Source: an uncultured Lachnospiraceae bacterium
GTDB lineage: Bacteria > Bacillota > Clostridia > Lachnospirales > Lachnospiraceae
Direction: 5' to 3'
Length of the DNA stretch: 21,614 nt
Assembly (NCBI GenBank): GCA_910585555.1
Contig: CAJUFU010000047.1
Span: 1-21,614 of the forward strand
The translations under genes and the position numbers were made by a program. Below the pieces are notes generated by a model that was given only the letters and a program-made list of their open reading frames with translations, was not told where the DNA came from and searched no databases. Positions 1-8,470 of this stretch are shown in pieces; position 1 is the stretch's first letter; the number at the start of each line of letters is the position of its first letter.

Positions 1-39
1 TAAGGCGGTCTGTGGGATAATCCTTAACAGACCGCCTTA
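1..39 (-). terminator. Perfect 13-bp hairpin, probable terminator
   Basis: Positions 1-13 and 27-39 are exact inverted repeats around a 13-base loop. The plus strand has no T-run after position 39, so the hairpin most likely ends the minus-strand gene at 83-367. Any T-run for that direction would lie just outside the window. Confidence 0.7.
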
Positions 40-82
40 GTTGGCTACAGATGCTTTTGATTAGATTGTGAAAGGCATTCCC

Positions 83-367
83 TCAGCTGAGCCGGTTGGC
101 GATGGAGGAAAAATTGGCATCCTCATCTTCGTCCAATGATGCCTGCAGGTTTTTCTCGGCCTCTACGGAAGCCTCGCTGGCAAGGTCCATGTAGAGGATG
201 AAGATATCTTCCACGGACTTGCCGGTCTCATCGGCAATTTCCTGCATCACGGGTTTTAAGGCCTCTAATTGAAATGATATTCTGGTTTTCTGCGGATCGA
301 TGTCTGCTAAAGCTGTCTCGGCGTAGACATTGATACGGTCTAATATTTTTTGATGTTCTGCTGTCAT
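83..367 (-). CDS. Small acidic hypothetical protein, 94 aa
   Basis: I do not recognise the family. The product is a soluble, strongly acidic, mostly helical-looking protein with no signal peptide or membrane segment. It ends in a run of Asp/Glu (around residues 78-84). The ATG at 367 is preceded by a good ribosome site (AAAGGAAG on the minus strand, about 8 bases upstream), and a hairpin at 1-39 follows the stop. A TAAAAT-like -10 lies at 392-397 on the minus strand, with only a weak -35. The gene is divergent from the DUF1015 gene, and their promoter regions nearly overlap. The reading frame, ribosome site and terminator support a real gene; the function is unknown. Confidence 0.75.
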   Translation of the reverse strand: MTAEHQKILDRINVYAETALADIDPQKTRISFQLEALKPVMQEIADETGKSVEDIFILYMDLASEASVEAEKNLQASLDEDEDANFSSIANRLS

Positions 368-408
368 AGTGTTCCACTTCCTTTCTCGTATATTTTAGCA
401 CTTCGCGC

Positions 409-437
409 TTGTACTGCATAGGGGAATTTGATAAAAT
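409..437 (+). promoter_or_regulatory. Sigma-A-type promoter for the DUF1015 gene
   Basis: TTGTAC (409-414) and TAAAAT (432-437) are separated by exactly 17 bases. They lie about 50 bases before the DUF1015 start codon. The element shares its short region with the minus-strand -10-like sequence at 392-397. Confidence 0.6.
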
Positions 438-485
438 GGTTGTAAAAGTGTTCTAAAACAATTCGTAAAGTAAACAGGAGAGAAT

Positions 486-1727
486 ATGGCGAATATTATA
501 CCATTTCGTGCAGTCAGACCAAGGGCCGATTTGGCGGCAAAGATTGCGGCTTTGCCTTACGACGTCTATAACAGAAAGGAAGCGCGCAGAGTTGTACAAA
601 ATGACGCGTATACTTTTTTGAGGATAGACAGGCCGGAGACGCAGTTCCCAGAAGGATATGACATGTATGCCAAGGAGGTCTATGAGAAGGCGCGGGATAT
701 GCTGCAGGATATGTTGCAGGAGGGCCTGTTTGTGGAAGAAGACAAGAGGGCCTATTATGTGTATGAATTGGTGATGGATGGGCGTTCCCAGGTTGGAATC
801 GGCGCCTGTGCATCGGTGGATGATTATGATGCGCAGATCATCAAGAAACATGAGAATACCAGAGCGGAGAAGGAAGCGGACCGGATTCGGCATGTGGATG
901 TGTGCAGTGCACAGACGGGTCCCATTTTTCTGGCTTATCGCAGGCGGGAGGTAATCCAACAGGAAATACAGGAAGCGATGACAAAAAAGCCGGTCTATGA
1001 TTTTACGACAGAGGACCAGATTACCCACAGACTCTGGATAATCGACGAGGAAGCACGCGTTAAGAGGATTTGGCAGGAGTTCTTAAAGGTAGAGTCGATT
1101 TATATCGCAGATGGGCATCACAGGTGTGCTTCCGCCGTGCGGGTATCGAAAAAGCGGCGGGCCAAATATCCCGATTATACAGGAGAGGAAGAATTTAATT
1201 ATTTTCTGTCGGTACTTTTCCCGGACGATCAGTTGATGATCATGGATTATAACCGGGTGGTGCATTCTTTAAACGGTTATGAGGAAGGGGCGTTTTTAGA
1301 AAAAGTAAAAGAGATATTCCACACAGAGGCCATGGGAAGCATTGCTTATAAACCCCAGAAGAAGGGGGAGATAGGCATGTACCTGAAAGACTGCTGGTAT
1401 CGTCTAAGGGTGGACCAGGCAGAGTACACGGGCGATCCGGTGGAGGACTTGGATGTGGCAATCCTGCAGAGAAAATTATTGGAACCGGTATTGGGAATTG
1501 TGGACCCTAAGGTGGATGAGCGGATAGATTTTGTGGGAGGCATCAGGGGGTTACAGGAATTAGAAAGGCGGGTTCATACGGATGCGAAGGCGGCTTTTGC
1601 CATGTATCCCACAGATATTCAGGAACTGTTTGCGGTTTCCGATGCAGGCAGACTTATGCCGCCCAAGTCCACATGGTTTGAACCGAAGTTAAGGAGCGGT
1701 ATTTTGATTCACAAAATTGAACAGTAA
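486..1727 (+). CDS. DUF1015 family protein
   Basis: This 413-residue protein matches the DUF1015 family, whose biochemical role is not established. Diagnostic features are the N-terminal PFRAVRP segment followed by PYDVYNRKEAR, and the family hallmark DGHHR at residues 209-213 (IADGHHRCASA). The length is normal for the family. No signal peptide or membrane segment is visible, so it should be cytoplasmic. The ATG is set by AGGAG at 476-480, five bases upstream, and by a promoter at 409-437. In Clostridia, relatives often sit beside serine biosynthesis genes (family knowledge), but here no ser gene is in view and the next gene is glgB, 65 bases on. The conserved His pair suggests an enzyme, but this is inference. 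Confidence 0.88.
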   Translation: MANIIPFRAVRPRADLAAKIAALPYDVYNRKEARRVVQNDAYTFLRIDRPETQFPEGYDMYAKEVYEKARDMLQDMLQEGLFVEEDKRAYYVYELVMDGRSQVGIGACASVDDYDAQIIKKHENTRAEKEADRIRHVDVCSAQTGPIFLAYRRREVIQQEIQEAMTKKPVYDFTTEDQITHRLWIIDEEARVKRIWQEFLKVESIYIADGHHRCASAVRVSKKRRAKYPDYTGEEEFNYFLSVLFPDDQLMIMDYNRVVHSLNGYEEGAFLEKVKEIFHTEAMGSIAYKPQKKGEIGMYLKDCWYRLRVDQAEYTGDPVEDLDVAILQRKLLEPVLGIVDPKVDERIDFVGGIRGLQELERRVHTDAKAAFAMYPTDIQELFAVSDAGRLMPPKSTWFEPKLRSGILIHKIEQ

Positions 1728-1792
1728 GAAGCAAGGGCGCATTAAAGAAGACGCATAAAATTACAAAATCATGGAAAGGTATGGTATGAATT

Positions 1793-4441
1793 ATGAATAA
1801 AAAACTATATAAACTGATGAATTGGCCGCAGATAGAGGGGATTATTTATTCCGAGGCAGACGATCCTCACGCTGTTTTAGGAGCTCATGTGACAGGTAGT
1901 TCCGTGCTGGTGCAGACCTTCCAGCCAGGGGCCAAGAGTGTGCGTCTGCAGCCTCTTTTAGGAGATAAGAGTTATAAGATGGAGCAGGCGGATGAGGAGG
2001 GGTATTTTGCCCTGCTTTTGCCAGGTAAGACAATTCCCGCCTACGAGTATATTGTGGAAGCGGAGAACGGCAGTCTGCGGAAGGTGAAGGACGCTTACAA
2101 TTTTGCGCCCCAGATTACCAGACAGGATACAGAGAAATTCAATGCCGGCATTCATTATATGATCTATGAGAAATTGGGCGCCCACCCGATGAAAATTGAT
2201 GATACAGAGGGAACTTATTTTGCAGTCTGGGCACCCAATGCCCTGCGGGTCAGCGTGGTGGGGGATTTTAACGGCTGGGACGGAAGGGTGCACCAGATGA
2301 GAAGACTCTGGGACTCCGGCATTTTTGAGTTGTTTATTCCTGACGTGAAAGACGGGGAATGCTACAAATTTGAGATTAAGGCAAAAGGCGGGCTTACCTT
2401 TATGAAAGCAGATCCTTACGGTTTTGGGGCAGAGCTGCGTCCGGGAAGTGCCTCTGTGGTCAGAAATCTGGACGGGTTTGCCTGGAAGGACAGCAAGTGG
2501 ATGAAAAACCGTGCGCAGAGGCAGACACAGGATAAGCCCATGAGTGTCTATGAACTTTATCTGGGATCTTTTGATAAGCCTAAGGACGGCAGAGAATTTT
2601 ATACTTACAGGGAATTGGCGCCGAAGATCATAGAATATGTGAAGAAGATGGGATACACCCATATTGAACTTATGCCGGTGATGGAACATCCGCTGGATGA
2701 ATCCTGGGGCTATCAGGTAATCGGTTATTATGCACCCACATCCCGTTATGGTACGGCCGAAGATTTGATGTACTTTATGAATGAGATGCATAAGGAGGGA
2801 ATCGGTGTCATCTTTGACTGGGTGCCCGCGCATTTCCCGAGAGATACCTATGGTTTGTCCGGTTTTGACGGCACTTGTCTGTATGAGCACCAGGATCCCA
2901 GACAGGGTTCCCATCCTCATTGGGGTACTTTGATCTATAATTATGGACGGCCGGAGGTGACCAACTACCTGATTGCCAATGCGCTTTATTGGGTCGAACA
3001 GTATCATGCGGACGGTATCCGTATCGACGCGGTGGCATCTATGCTCTATTTGGATTACGGAAAGAATGACGGCGAATGGGTGGCGAATATTTACGGCGGC
3101 AATGAGAATCTTGAGGCGGTGGAATTTATGAAACACCTGAATTCCATTATGAAAAAAAGGAATCCCGGCGTTTTGATGATCGCGGAGGAGTCTACGGCAT
3201 GGCCCAGGGTGACGGGAAGCTTTGATGAGGATGGCCTTGGGTTTGACTTAAAGTGGAATATGGGATTTATGAATGATTATCTGAACTATATTTCCACAGA
3301 CCCCTTTTTCCGGTCAGGCTGTCATAATGAGCTTACTTTCAGTATGATTTATGCATACAGTGAGAAGTTCATGCTGGTGCTGTCCCATGACGAGGTGGTG
3401 CACGGCAAGAAAACCTTACTTGGCAAGATGCCGGGTGAGCGGAAGAAGCAGTTTGCAAACCTGCGGTTGACGTACGCATACCATACAACACATCCTGGTA
3501 AAAAACTGTTATTTATGGGCCAGGATATAGGAGAATACGACGAGTTCAACGAGAAACGTGCTGTGGAGTGGGAACTTTTAGAACAGGAAGACCATGGGAA
3601 ACTGAATCGCATGGTAGCCGATCTGAACAAGTTGTATACAACAAAGCCGGCGCTTTATGCAAAGGATACCTCCTGGGAAGGATTCGAGTGGATTAACTGT
3701 ATTACACCAAATGCCTGTATGCTGTCTTATATAAGAAAGGCGGATAAAGCCGAGGATATGCTGGTAGTGATTGCTAATTTTGCCGATGCGAAACAGGATT
3801 TCAGGGTGGGTGTTCCCTTAGAAGGAAAATATGAGGAAATTTTTAATACGGATGATCGAAAGTACGGCGGGAGCGGCTGTTTGAACGACAAAGTATGTGA
3901 GACTCTGGATATGGAATGGGACGGTAAGCCCTGCGCCATCGACATGGTGAGTGCGCCTTTGAGCATCAGTATCTTTTCCTATACACCTTATACGGAGGAG
4001 GAGAAGGCGCAGATTGAGAAGAAGCGTGCCGAGGAGCGCCGCAAGGCCATAGAAGCCGAGGAGCGCCGTTTGGCGCAGGAAGAAGCCGAACAGACGGCTA
4101 AGGCGGCAGCGGAGGCCAAGGAACTGGCAAAACAGGCGACGGCAGAGGCCAAGGAAATGGCAAGACGTGCGGCGGCAGAAGCTAAGGAGCGGGAGAAGAT
4201 TGCCGAGGCTTTGGTCAAAAAGGCCGAAGAGGCGGCCTTGAAGCTTCAAAAACTTACCGAAAAGCAGGAGCCTGTCAAAGAGGAAGGGGCAGACCAAAAC
4301 AGTTCCAAGGAGCCGGAAGAAACAGACACCGAAAAGCAGCCTGTCAAGAAGCGTGCAGGGGATAAAAAAGGGAATGCAGGAAAAAGGACGGCCGCCGGGA
4401 GGAAAACGGCTGTCAAGAAGCAAGGGGCAGATGAGAAGTAA
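1793..4441 (+). CDS. glgB: 1,4-alpha-glucan branching enzyme with a long charged tail
   Basis: GlgB makes alpha-1,6 branches in glycogen by moving segments of alpha-1,4 chains. The 882 residues contain N-terminal beta-sandwich modules (about 15-235), with FNGWDGR in the CBM48-like part, then a GH13 barrel and a C-terminal beta domain ending near residue 733. Catalytic residues are in place: nucleophile D412 (DGIRIDAVAS), acid E465 (MIAEEST) and D533 (LSHDEVVHGK), with the same 53 and 121 residue spacing as E. coli GlgB. E. coli GlgB ends at 728 residues, so about 735-882 is extra. The extra part is Ala/Glu/Lys-rich with 11-residue repeats (771-814), then a very basic Lys/Arg tail. The gene lies between DUF1015 and an MscS channel, probably co-transcribed; no other glycogen genes are in view. 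The enzyme call is firm, the tail function unknown. Confidence 0.97.
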   Translation: MNKKLYKLMNWPQIEGIIYSEADDPHAVLGAHVTGSSVLVQTFQPGAKSVRLQPLLGDKSYKMEQADEEGYFALLLPGKTIPAYEYIVEAENGSLRKVKDAYNFAPQITRQDTEKFNAGIHYMIYEKLGAHPMKIDDTEGTYFAVWAPNALRVSVVGDFNGWDGRVHQMRRLWDSGIFELFIPDVKDGECYKFEIKAKGGLTFMKADPYGFGAELRPGSASVVRNLDGFAWKDSKWMKNRAQRQTQDKPMSVYELYLGSFDKPKDGREFYTYRELAPKIIEYVKKMGYTHIELMPVMEHPLDESWGYQVIGYYAPTSRYGTAEDLMYFMNEMHKEGIGVIFDWVPAHFPRDTYGLSGFDGTCLYEHQDPRQGSHPHWGTLIYNYGRPEVTNYLIANALYWVEQYHADGIRIDAVASMLYLDYGKNDGEWVANIYGGNENLEAVEFMKHLNSIMKKRNPGVLMIAEESTAWPRVTGSFDEDGLGFDLKWNMGFMNDYLNYISTDPFFRSGCHNELTFSMIYAYSEKFMLVLSHDEVVHGKKTLLGKMPGERKKQFANLRLTYAYHTTHPGKKLLFMGQDIGEYDEFNEKRAVEWELLEQEDHGKLNRMVADLNKLYTTKPALYAKDTSWEGFEWINCITPNACMLSYIRKADKAEDMLVVIANFADAKQDFRVGVPLEGKYEEIFNTDDRKYGGSGCLNDKVCETLDMEWDGKPCAIDMVSAPLSISIFSYTPYTEEEKAQIEKKRAEERRKAIEAEERRLAQEEAEQTAKAAAEAKELAKQATAEAKEMARRAAAEAKEREKIAEALVKKAEEAALKLQKLTEKQEPVKEEGADQNSSKEPEETDTEKQPVKKRAGDKKGNAGKRTAAGRKTAVKKQGADEK
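4103..4201 (+). repeat. Three 33-bp tandem repeats inside glgB (11-residue repeats)
   Basis: Three imperfect 33-bp units encode AAAEAKELAKQ (771-781), ATAEAKEMARR (782-792) and AAAEAKEREKI (793-803). A fourth, more diverged unit follows to residue 814. The 11-residue period and the Ala/Lys/Glu pattern suggest a long amphipathic helix or right-handed coiled coil. Length variation between strains by slippage would be plausible. Confidence 0.75.
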
Positions 4442-4503
4442 GTTTTGGTGAAGAAAAAAGAAGAAATAGCGCCTGCAAAGAAAAATAAAAGGTAGGAATC
4501 AAT

Positions 4504-5400
4504 ATGGAAGATTGGCTCATGGAAGAACAGCTTGTGGGAGCTGAGATGATTGCGGAGAATGAATTACGAGTGGGAGTGATTGAGAAATTTATACAGGAAC
4601 TGCCCGACAAAGTGTTACGGTTTGGCGTTCGTGTGCTGCTTGCGCTGGTGGTATTTTTGGCAGGTATGCAGGCCATCAAGCTGGTCCGCAAGATTGTGAG
4701 GCGTTCTTTGCGGCGGGGAAACGCGGACGAGGGTGTCATTCGTTTTCTGGATTCCCTGCTTAAGGTTGTTCTCTACATCCTGCTGGTATTTCTGATTGCC
4801 TCCGGTTTTGGACTGGATGCCACCAGTGTGGTAGCCTTAGTGGGCTCTGCCGGTGTGGCCATCGGCCTTGCCGTGCAGGGCAGCCTCTCAAACTTTGCAG
4901 GCGGTGTGCTTCTTTTACTACTGAAACCTTTTAAAATAGATGATTATATCAAGGACAGTAATGGAAATGAAGGGACAGTGCAGGAGGTACAGCTTTTTTA
5001 TACCAGACTGATCACACCCGATCATCACGTGGTGATTGTGCCAAACGGCACATTGGCCAATGCCAATATCTTAAATATGAGTACCTTAGAAGACCGCAGG
5101 ATGGATATCGTGGTGGGGATTTCCTATGATGCGGATATCCGGACAGCCAGGGAAGTGTTGTTAAAAGTGCTTAACGATGACCCTGATGTCCTAAAGGACA
5201 AAGAACGTCTGGTGTTTGTGGATGAACTGGCGGACAGCGGAGTGATTCTGCGTGTACGTTGTTTCAGCAGGAATGATACTTATTGGAGTACGAAGTGGCG
5301 TTTGACAGAACATGTGAAGTATGCGCTGGATGAGGCGGGTATTTCCATTCCTTTTCCACAGATGGATGTGCATATACAGACGGGAGCACAGAAGCAATAA
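4504..5400 (+). CDS. MscS family mechanosensitive ion channel
   Basis: The 298-residue product is a small-conductance mechanosensitive channel, which opens under membrane tension to release solutes during osmotic downshock. Three membrane segments are visible: about 38-60, 81-101 and the pore-lining TM3 at 106-140. TM3 has the Gly/Ala-rich pattern GSAGVAIGLAVQGSLSNF typical of MscS. The cytoplasmic beta domain follows, with VPNG at 179-182, then an alpha/beta domain. The size is close to E. coli MscS (286). The ATG at 4504 has a modest ribosome site (GGTAGG, 4490-4495). The gene follows glgB by 62 bases and has no own clear promoter, so read-through from the glgB unit is likely. Which MscS subtype it is cannot be told from sequence alone. 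Confidence 0.92.
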   Translation: MEDWLMEEQLVGAEMIAENELRVGVIEKFIQELPDKVLRFGVRVLLALVVFLAGMQAIKLVRKIVRRSLRRGNADEGVIRFLDSLLKVVLYILLVFLIASGFGLDATSVVALVGSAGVAIGLAVQGSLSNFAGGVLLLLLKPFKIDDYIKDSNGNEGTVQEVQLFYTRLITPDHHVVIVPNGTLANANILNMSTLEDRRMDIVVGISYDADIRTAREVLLKVLNDDPDVLKDKERLVFVDELADSGVILRVRCFSRNDTYWSTKWRLTEHVKYALDEAGISIPFPQMDVHIQTGAQKQ

Positions 5401-5433
5401 GGCGTCTATTGAGTAATTTCTAAGAAAAACATC

Positions 5434-5462
5434 TTGCAAATTTCTGCGTTCCATCATATAAT
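5434..5462 (+). promoter_or_regulatory. Promoter of the tRNA-Thr gene
   Basis: TTGCAA (5434-5439) and a consensus TATAAT (5457-5462) are 17 bases apart. Transcription would begin around 5469, about 15 bases before the mature tRNA 5' end. Confidence 0.75.
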
Positions 5463-5483
5463 AGTTTTTGTCGTGAGAGACAT

Positions 5484-5556
5484 GCTGGAATAGCGCAGTT
5501 GGCAGCGCAACTGATTCGTAATCAGTAGGTCGAGGGTTCAAGTCCCTTTTCCAGCT
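5484..5556 (+). tRNA. tRNA-Thr, anticodon CGT
   Basis: The 73 bases fold as a full cloverleaf: a 7-bp acceptor stem (GCTGGAA with TTCCAGC), a 4-bp D stem (GCGC/GCGC), a 5-bp anticodon stem (ACTGA/TCAGT) around TTCGTAA, and a T arm with the TTCAAGT loop. The anticodon CGT reads the Thr codon ACG. The discriminator base is T and no CCA is encoded, so the end must be added by the CCA enzyme. The gene is a single-tRNA unit with its own promoter and terminator. Confidence 0.96.
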
Positions 5557-5562
5557 TTTGGC

Positions 5563-5600
5563 AGGGCGTAAGTCTAAATGGGATGACTTACGTCCTTTCT
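5563..5600 (+). terminator. Terminator after tRNA-Thr
   Basis: GGGCGTAAGTC (5564-5574) pairs with GACTTACGTCC (5585-5595), with one G-U pair and a flanking A-T pair, around a 10-base loop. A short T-rich stretch (TTTCT) follows. Confidence 0.75.
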
Positions 5601-5664
5601 ATATATTATGATATGTAGAAAGCGGGATTGTAGATGGGATATTTTTTAAAGCTTAAATATTATT

Positions 5665-5711
5665 ACACAATACCTTGACAGAAAAAAACCACATGATACA
5701 ATATATAGTAT
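5665..5711 (+). promoter_or_regulatory. Tandem NrdR boxes upstream of nrdD
   Basis: The proximal box ATACAATATATAGTAT (5696-5711) matches the NrdR consensus (acaCwAtATaTwGtgt) at 14 of 16 positions. A weaker box, ACACAATACCTTGACA (5665-5680), matches at 11 of 16. Their starts are 31 bp apart, the spacing of three helical turns usual for NrdR box pairs. The boxes overlap the -35 and -10 of the nrdD promoter, as expected for repression. The match is by eye, against the consensus from memory. Confidence 0.75.
5675..5702 (+). promoter_or_regulatory. Promoter of the nrdDG operon
   Basis: A perfect TTGACA (5675-5680) is followed after 16 bases by TACAAT (5697-5702). This predicts a leader of about 60 bases before the nrdD ATG. 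Both hexamers fall inside the predicted NrdR boxes. Confidence 0.8.
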
Positions 5712-5772
5712 GCGTGATGGGCAAAGATGGCACATCTCGTATTGTTTTAGAAAAAATATGGGTGGGTGAAAA

Positions 5773-7935
5773 ATGAAGATTATCAAGAGAAGCGGTGTGG
5801 AGGTATCCTTTGACTTAAAGAAGATTATAGCAGCGATAGGTAAGGCCAACGACAGTGTCAAAGAGGAAGAGAAACTGACGGAGGAAGAGATTGATGAGAT
5901 TGCCATGGTGGTGGCAGACCACTGTGAGGAGATGAGGCGTGCTCCCAGCGTGGAAGAGATTCAGGATATGGTGGAAAACCAGCTGATGAAATACCGGGCA
6001 TACACCATATCCAGAAACTATATTACGTATCGCTATAAAAGAGCTTTGGTACGCAAATCCAATTCTACAGATGAACAGATTTTGAGTCTGTTAGAGTGTA
6101 ATAACGAGGAAGTCAAACAGGAAAATTCTAATAAGAATCCTACCGTAAACAGTGTGCAGCGCGATTATATGGCAGGGGAAGTGAGTAAGGATATCACCAA
6201 GAGGTTTCTTCTGCCGCCGGATATTGTGGAGGCACATGAGCAGGGGATTATTCATTTTCATGATGCAGATTATTTTGCCCAGCATATGCATAACTGCTGT
6301 CTGGTCAATTTGGAAGACATGCTGCAAAACGGCACGGTGATCAGCGAGACCATGATTGACAGGCCGAAAAGCTTTTCCACAGCCTGCAATGTGGCGACAC
6401 AGAGCATAGCCCAGATTGCCAGCTGTCAGTATGGCGGGCAGAGTATCTCTCTCGCGCACTTGGCTCCCTTTGTGAATGTAAGCCGTGAAAAACTCCGCAA
6501 GAAAGTGCGGGCGGAGCTGGAGAAGATGGGGGTTGGCGCCACAGACGAGCAGATCAATGCCATTGCGGAGAGCCGCGTGAGAGACGAAATCCGCCAGGGA
6601 GTACAGATCATTCAATATCAGGTAATCACATTGATGACGACGAACGGCCAGGCACCTTTTATTACCGTATTTATGTATATTGATGAAGTGCCGGAGGGGC
6701 AGCTTCGGGACGATTTGGCTTTGATTATCGAAGAGATGTTAAACCAGCGGATTCAGGGTGTCAAGAATGAAAAGGGAGTCTACATCACACCGGCTTTTCC
6801 GAAATTGATTTATGTATTGGAAGAGGATAACATCCATGAGGACAGTAAGTACTGGTATCTGACAAAGCTGGCGGCCAAGTGCACGGCTAAGAGGATGGTG
6901 CCTGATTATATTTCAGAGAAAATCATGAAGCAGCTAAAAGACGGCAATTGTTATACCTGTATGGGATGCCGGTCTTTTCTCACCGTATATCATGACGAAG
7001 ATGACAATCCAAAGTTCTATGGCAGATTCAATCAGGGTGTGGTGACTTTGAATCTGGTGGATGCAGCTTGTTCTTCCGGCAGGGATATGGATAAGTTCTG
7101 GCAGATTCTGGATGAGCGTCTGGAACTTTGCAGGCGGGCGCTGATGGCCAGACATAACCGCCTTAAGGGAACCCTTTCCGATGTGGCGCCTATCTTATGG
7201 CAAAATGGCGCGTTAGCCAGACTGCACAAGGGAGAGAAGATTGATAAGCTTCTTTATGGCGGATATTCCACGATTTCCCTTGGGTATGCGGGATTGTGTG
7301 AATGTACCAGGTATATGACAGGAAAGAGCCACACAGACCCGGAAGCGGCGCCCTTTGCCTTGAAGGTAATGCAGTATCTGAACAACGCCTGCAGGGAGTG
7401 GCGGGAGGAGACAAATATTGATTTCAGTCTATATGGAACACCCTTAGAGTCCACAACCTACAAGTTTGCAAAATGTTTACAGAAACGATTTGGCATCATC
7501 GAGGGAGTGACGGACCGTAATTATATCACCAACAGTTATCACGTTCATGTAACGGAAGAAATCAATGCCTTTGAGAAGTTGAAATTTGAGGCGCAGTTCC
7601 AGGAACTTTCTCCAGGGGGCGCAATCAGTTATGTGGAAGTGCCCAATATGGAAAACAATATAGAGGCGGTATTATCTGTCATGCAGTATATTTATGATAA
7701 TATTATGTATGCAGAACTGAACACCAAGAGCGACTATTGTCAGGCTTGCGACTATCATGGGGAGATTCAGATCGTGGAAGATAAGGATGGGAAGCTGATC
7801 TGGCAGTGTCCCAATTGTGGCAATACAGATCAGAATAAGATGAATGTGGCCAGACGAACCTGCGGTTATATTGGCACACAATTTTGGAATCAGGGGCGTA
7901 CCCAGGAAATTAAGGAGCGCGTATTGCATCTATGA
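5773..7935 (+). CDS. nrdD: Anaerobic (class III) ribonucleoside-triphosphate reductase
   Basis: NrdD reduces NTPs to dNTPs by glycyl-radical chemistry and works only without oxygen. The 720 residues start with an ATP-cone (about 1-90), the allosteric site for activity control. The large catalytic barrel follows, with C175 in HNCCLVNL and the CMGCRSFL segment. C399 there corresponds to the thiyl-radical Cys of phage T4 NrdD (family knowledge). The C-terminal zinc site has C656, C659, C679 and C682, and the radical glycine is G698 in RTCGYIG. The length matches full-size bacterial NrdD (about 710). The ATG is set by GGGTGGGTG just upstream. The stop overlaps the nrdG start by four bases (ATGA), so the two are translationally coupled. 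Control by NrdR is likely from the upstream boxes. Confidence 0.98.
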   Translation: MKIIKRSGVEVSFDLKKIIAAIGKANDSVKEEEKLTEEEIDEIAMVVADHCEEMRRAPSVEEIQDMVENQLMKYRAYTISRNYITYRYKRALVRKSNSTDEQILSLLECNNEEVKQENSNKNPTVNSVQRDYMAGEVSKDITKRFLLPPDIVEAHEQGIIHFHDADYFAQHMHNCCLVNLEDMLQNGTVISETMIDRPKSFSTACNVATQSIAQIASCQYGGQSISLAHLAPFVNVSREKLRKKVRAELEKMGVGATDEQINAIAESRVRDEIRQGVQIIQYQVITLMTTNGQAPFITVFMYIDEVPEGQLRDDLALIIEEMLNQRIQGVKNEKGVYITPAFPKLIYVLEEDNIHEDSKYWYLTKLAAKCTAKRMVPDYISEKIMKQLKDGNCYTCMGCRSFLTVYHDEDDNPKFYGRFNQGVVTLNLVDAACSSGRDMDKFWQILDERLELCRRALMARHNRLKGTLSDVAPILWQNGALARLHKGEKIDKLLYGGYSTISLGYAGLCECTRYMTGKSHTDPEAAPFALKVMQYLNNACREWREETNIDFSLYGTPLESTTYKFAKCLQKRFGIIEGVTDRNYITNSYHVHVTEEINAFEKLKFEAQFQELSPGGAISYVEVPNMENNIEAVLSVMQYIYDNIMYAELNTKSDYCQACDYHGEIQIVEDKDGKLIWQCPNCGNTDQNKMNVARRTCGYIGTQFWNQGRTQEIKERVLHL

Positions 7936-8456
7936 ATTATGCCGAGATTAAGAACTGTGATATAGCCAATGGCCCAGGCGTGCGGGTGACGCTCTTTGTG
8001 AGCGGCTGTACCCATCACTGTGAGGGGTGTTTTAACCAGGAGACATGGGATTTTCAGTGTGGGCAGCTTTTTACGCAGGAGACCCAGGAGCGGATTCTTG
8101 AGGAACTTTCACCGGATTATATCGGGGGGCTTACCCTGCTTGGGGGAGAGCCCTTAGAGCCGGGAAACAGACAGGCGCTTCTGCCCCTTTTGCGGGAGGT
8201 CAAAAGCAGATTTCCGCGTAAGAATATCTGGTGTTATACGGGGTATCTTTATGAGCAGGATATTTTGGGGAGATTTTGCGTGGAATGGAAACAGATGAAG
8301 GAGTTTTTGTCTTACCTGGATGTGATTGTGGACGGAGAATTTATTCTGGCGCAAAAAGATATCAGCCTGCAGTTTCGAGGTTCAAAAAACCAACGAATCA
8401 TAGCGGTGCAGGAGTCTCTTAAGCGGGGAGAGACTGTATTTTGGTATGAAAAATAG
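7932..8456 (+). CDS. nrdG: Anaerobic ribonucleotide reductase activating protein
   Basis: NrdG is a small radical-SAM enzyme. It cleaves S-adenosylmethionine with a 4Fe-4S cluster to place the glycyl radical on NrdD (here G698). The 174 residues contain the cluster motif CX3CX2C (C26, C30, C33 in CTHHCEGC), the NGPGVR segment before it (13-18), and GGEP at 71-74, which contacts SAM in this family. Length is normal. The start overlaps the nrdD stop by four bases, and a strong terminator follows 14 bases after the stop, closing a two-gene operon. Confidence 0.97.
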   Translation: MNYAEIKNCDIANGPGVRVTLFVSGCTHHCEGCFNQETWDFQCGQLFTQETQERILEELSPDYIGGLTLLGGEPLEPGNRQALLPLLREVKSRFPRKNIWCYTGYLYEQDILGRFCVEWKQMKEFLSYLDVIVDGEFILAQKDISLQFRGSKNQRIIAVQESLKRGETVFWYEK

Positions 8457-8470
8457 CGGAAAGTATAAAA

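Noticed and set aside
1958..3136. Long minus-strand open frame (392 codons) opposite glgB
   Set aside because: It is fully antisense to the conserved branching-enzyme barrel. Its length follows from the codon bias of glgB, and it has no family features.
4103..4234. CRISPR-like or mobile repeat array
   Set aside because: The 33-bp repeats are contiguous, in frame and protein-coding, without spacers.
5484..5600. Integration site at the tRNA-Thr 3' end
   Set aside because: No integrase lies nearby and no second copy of the tRNA end is seen in the window.
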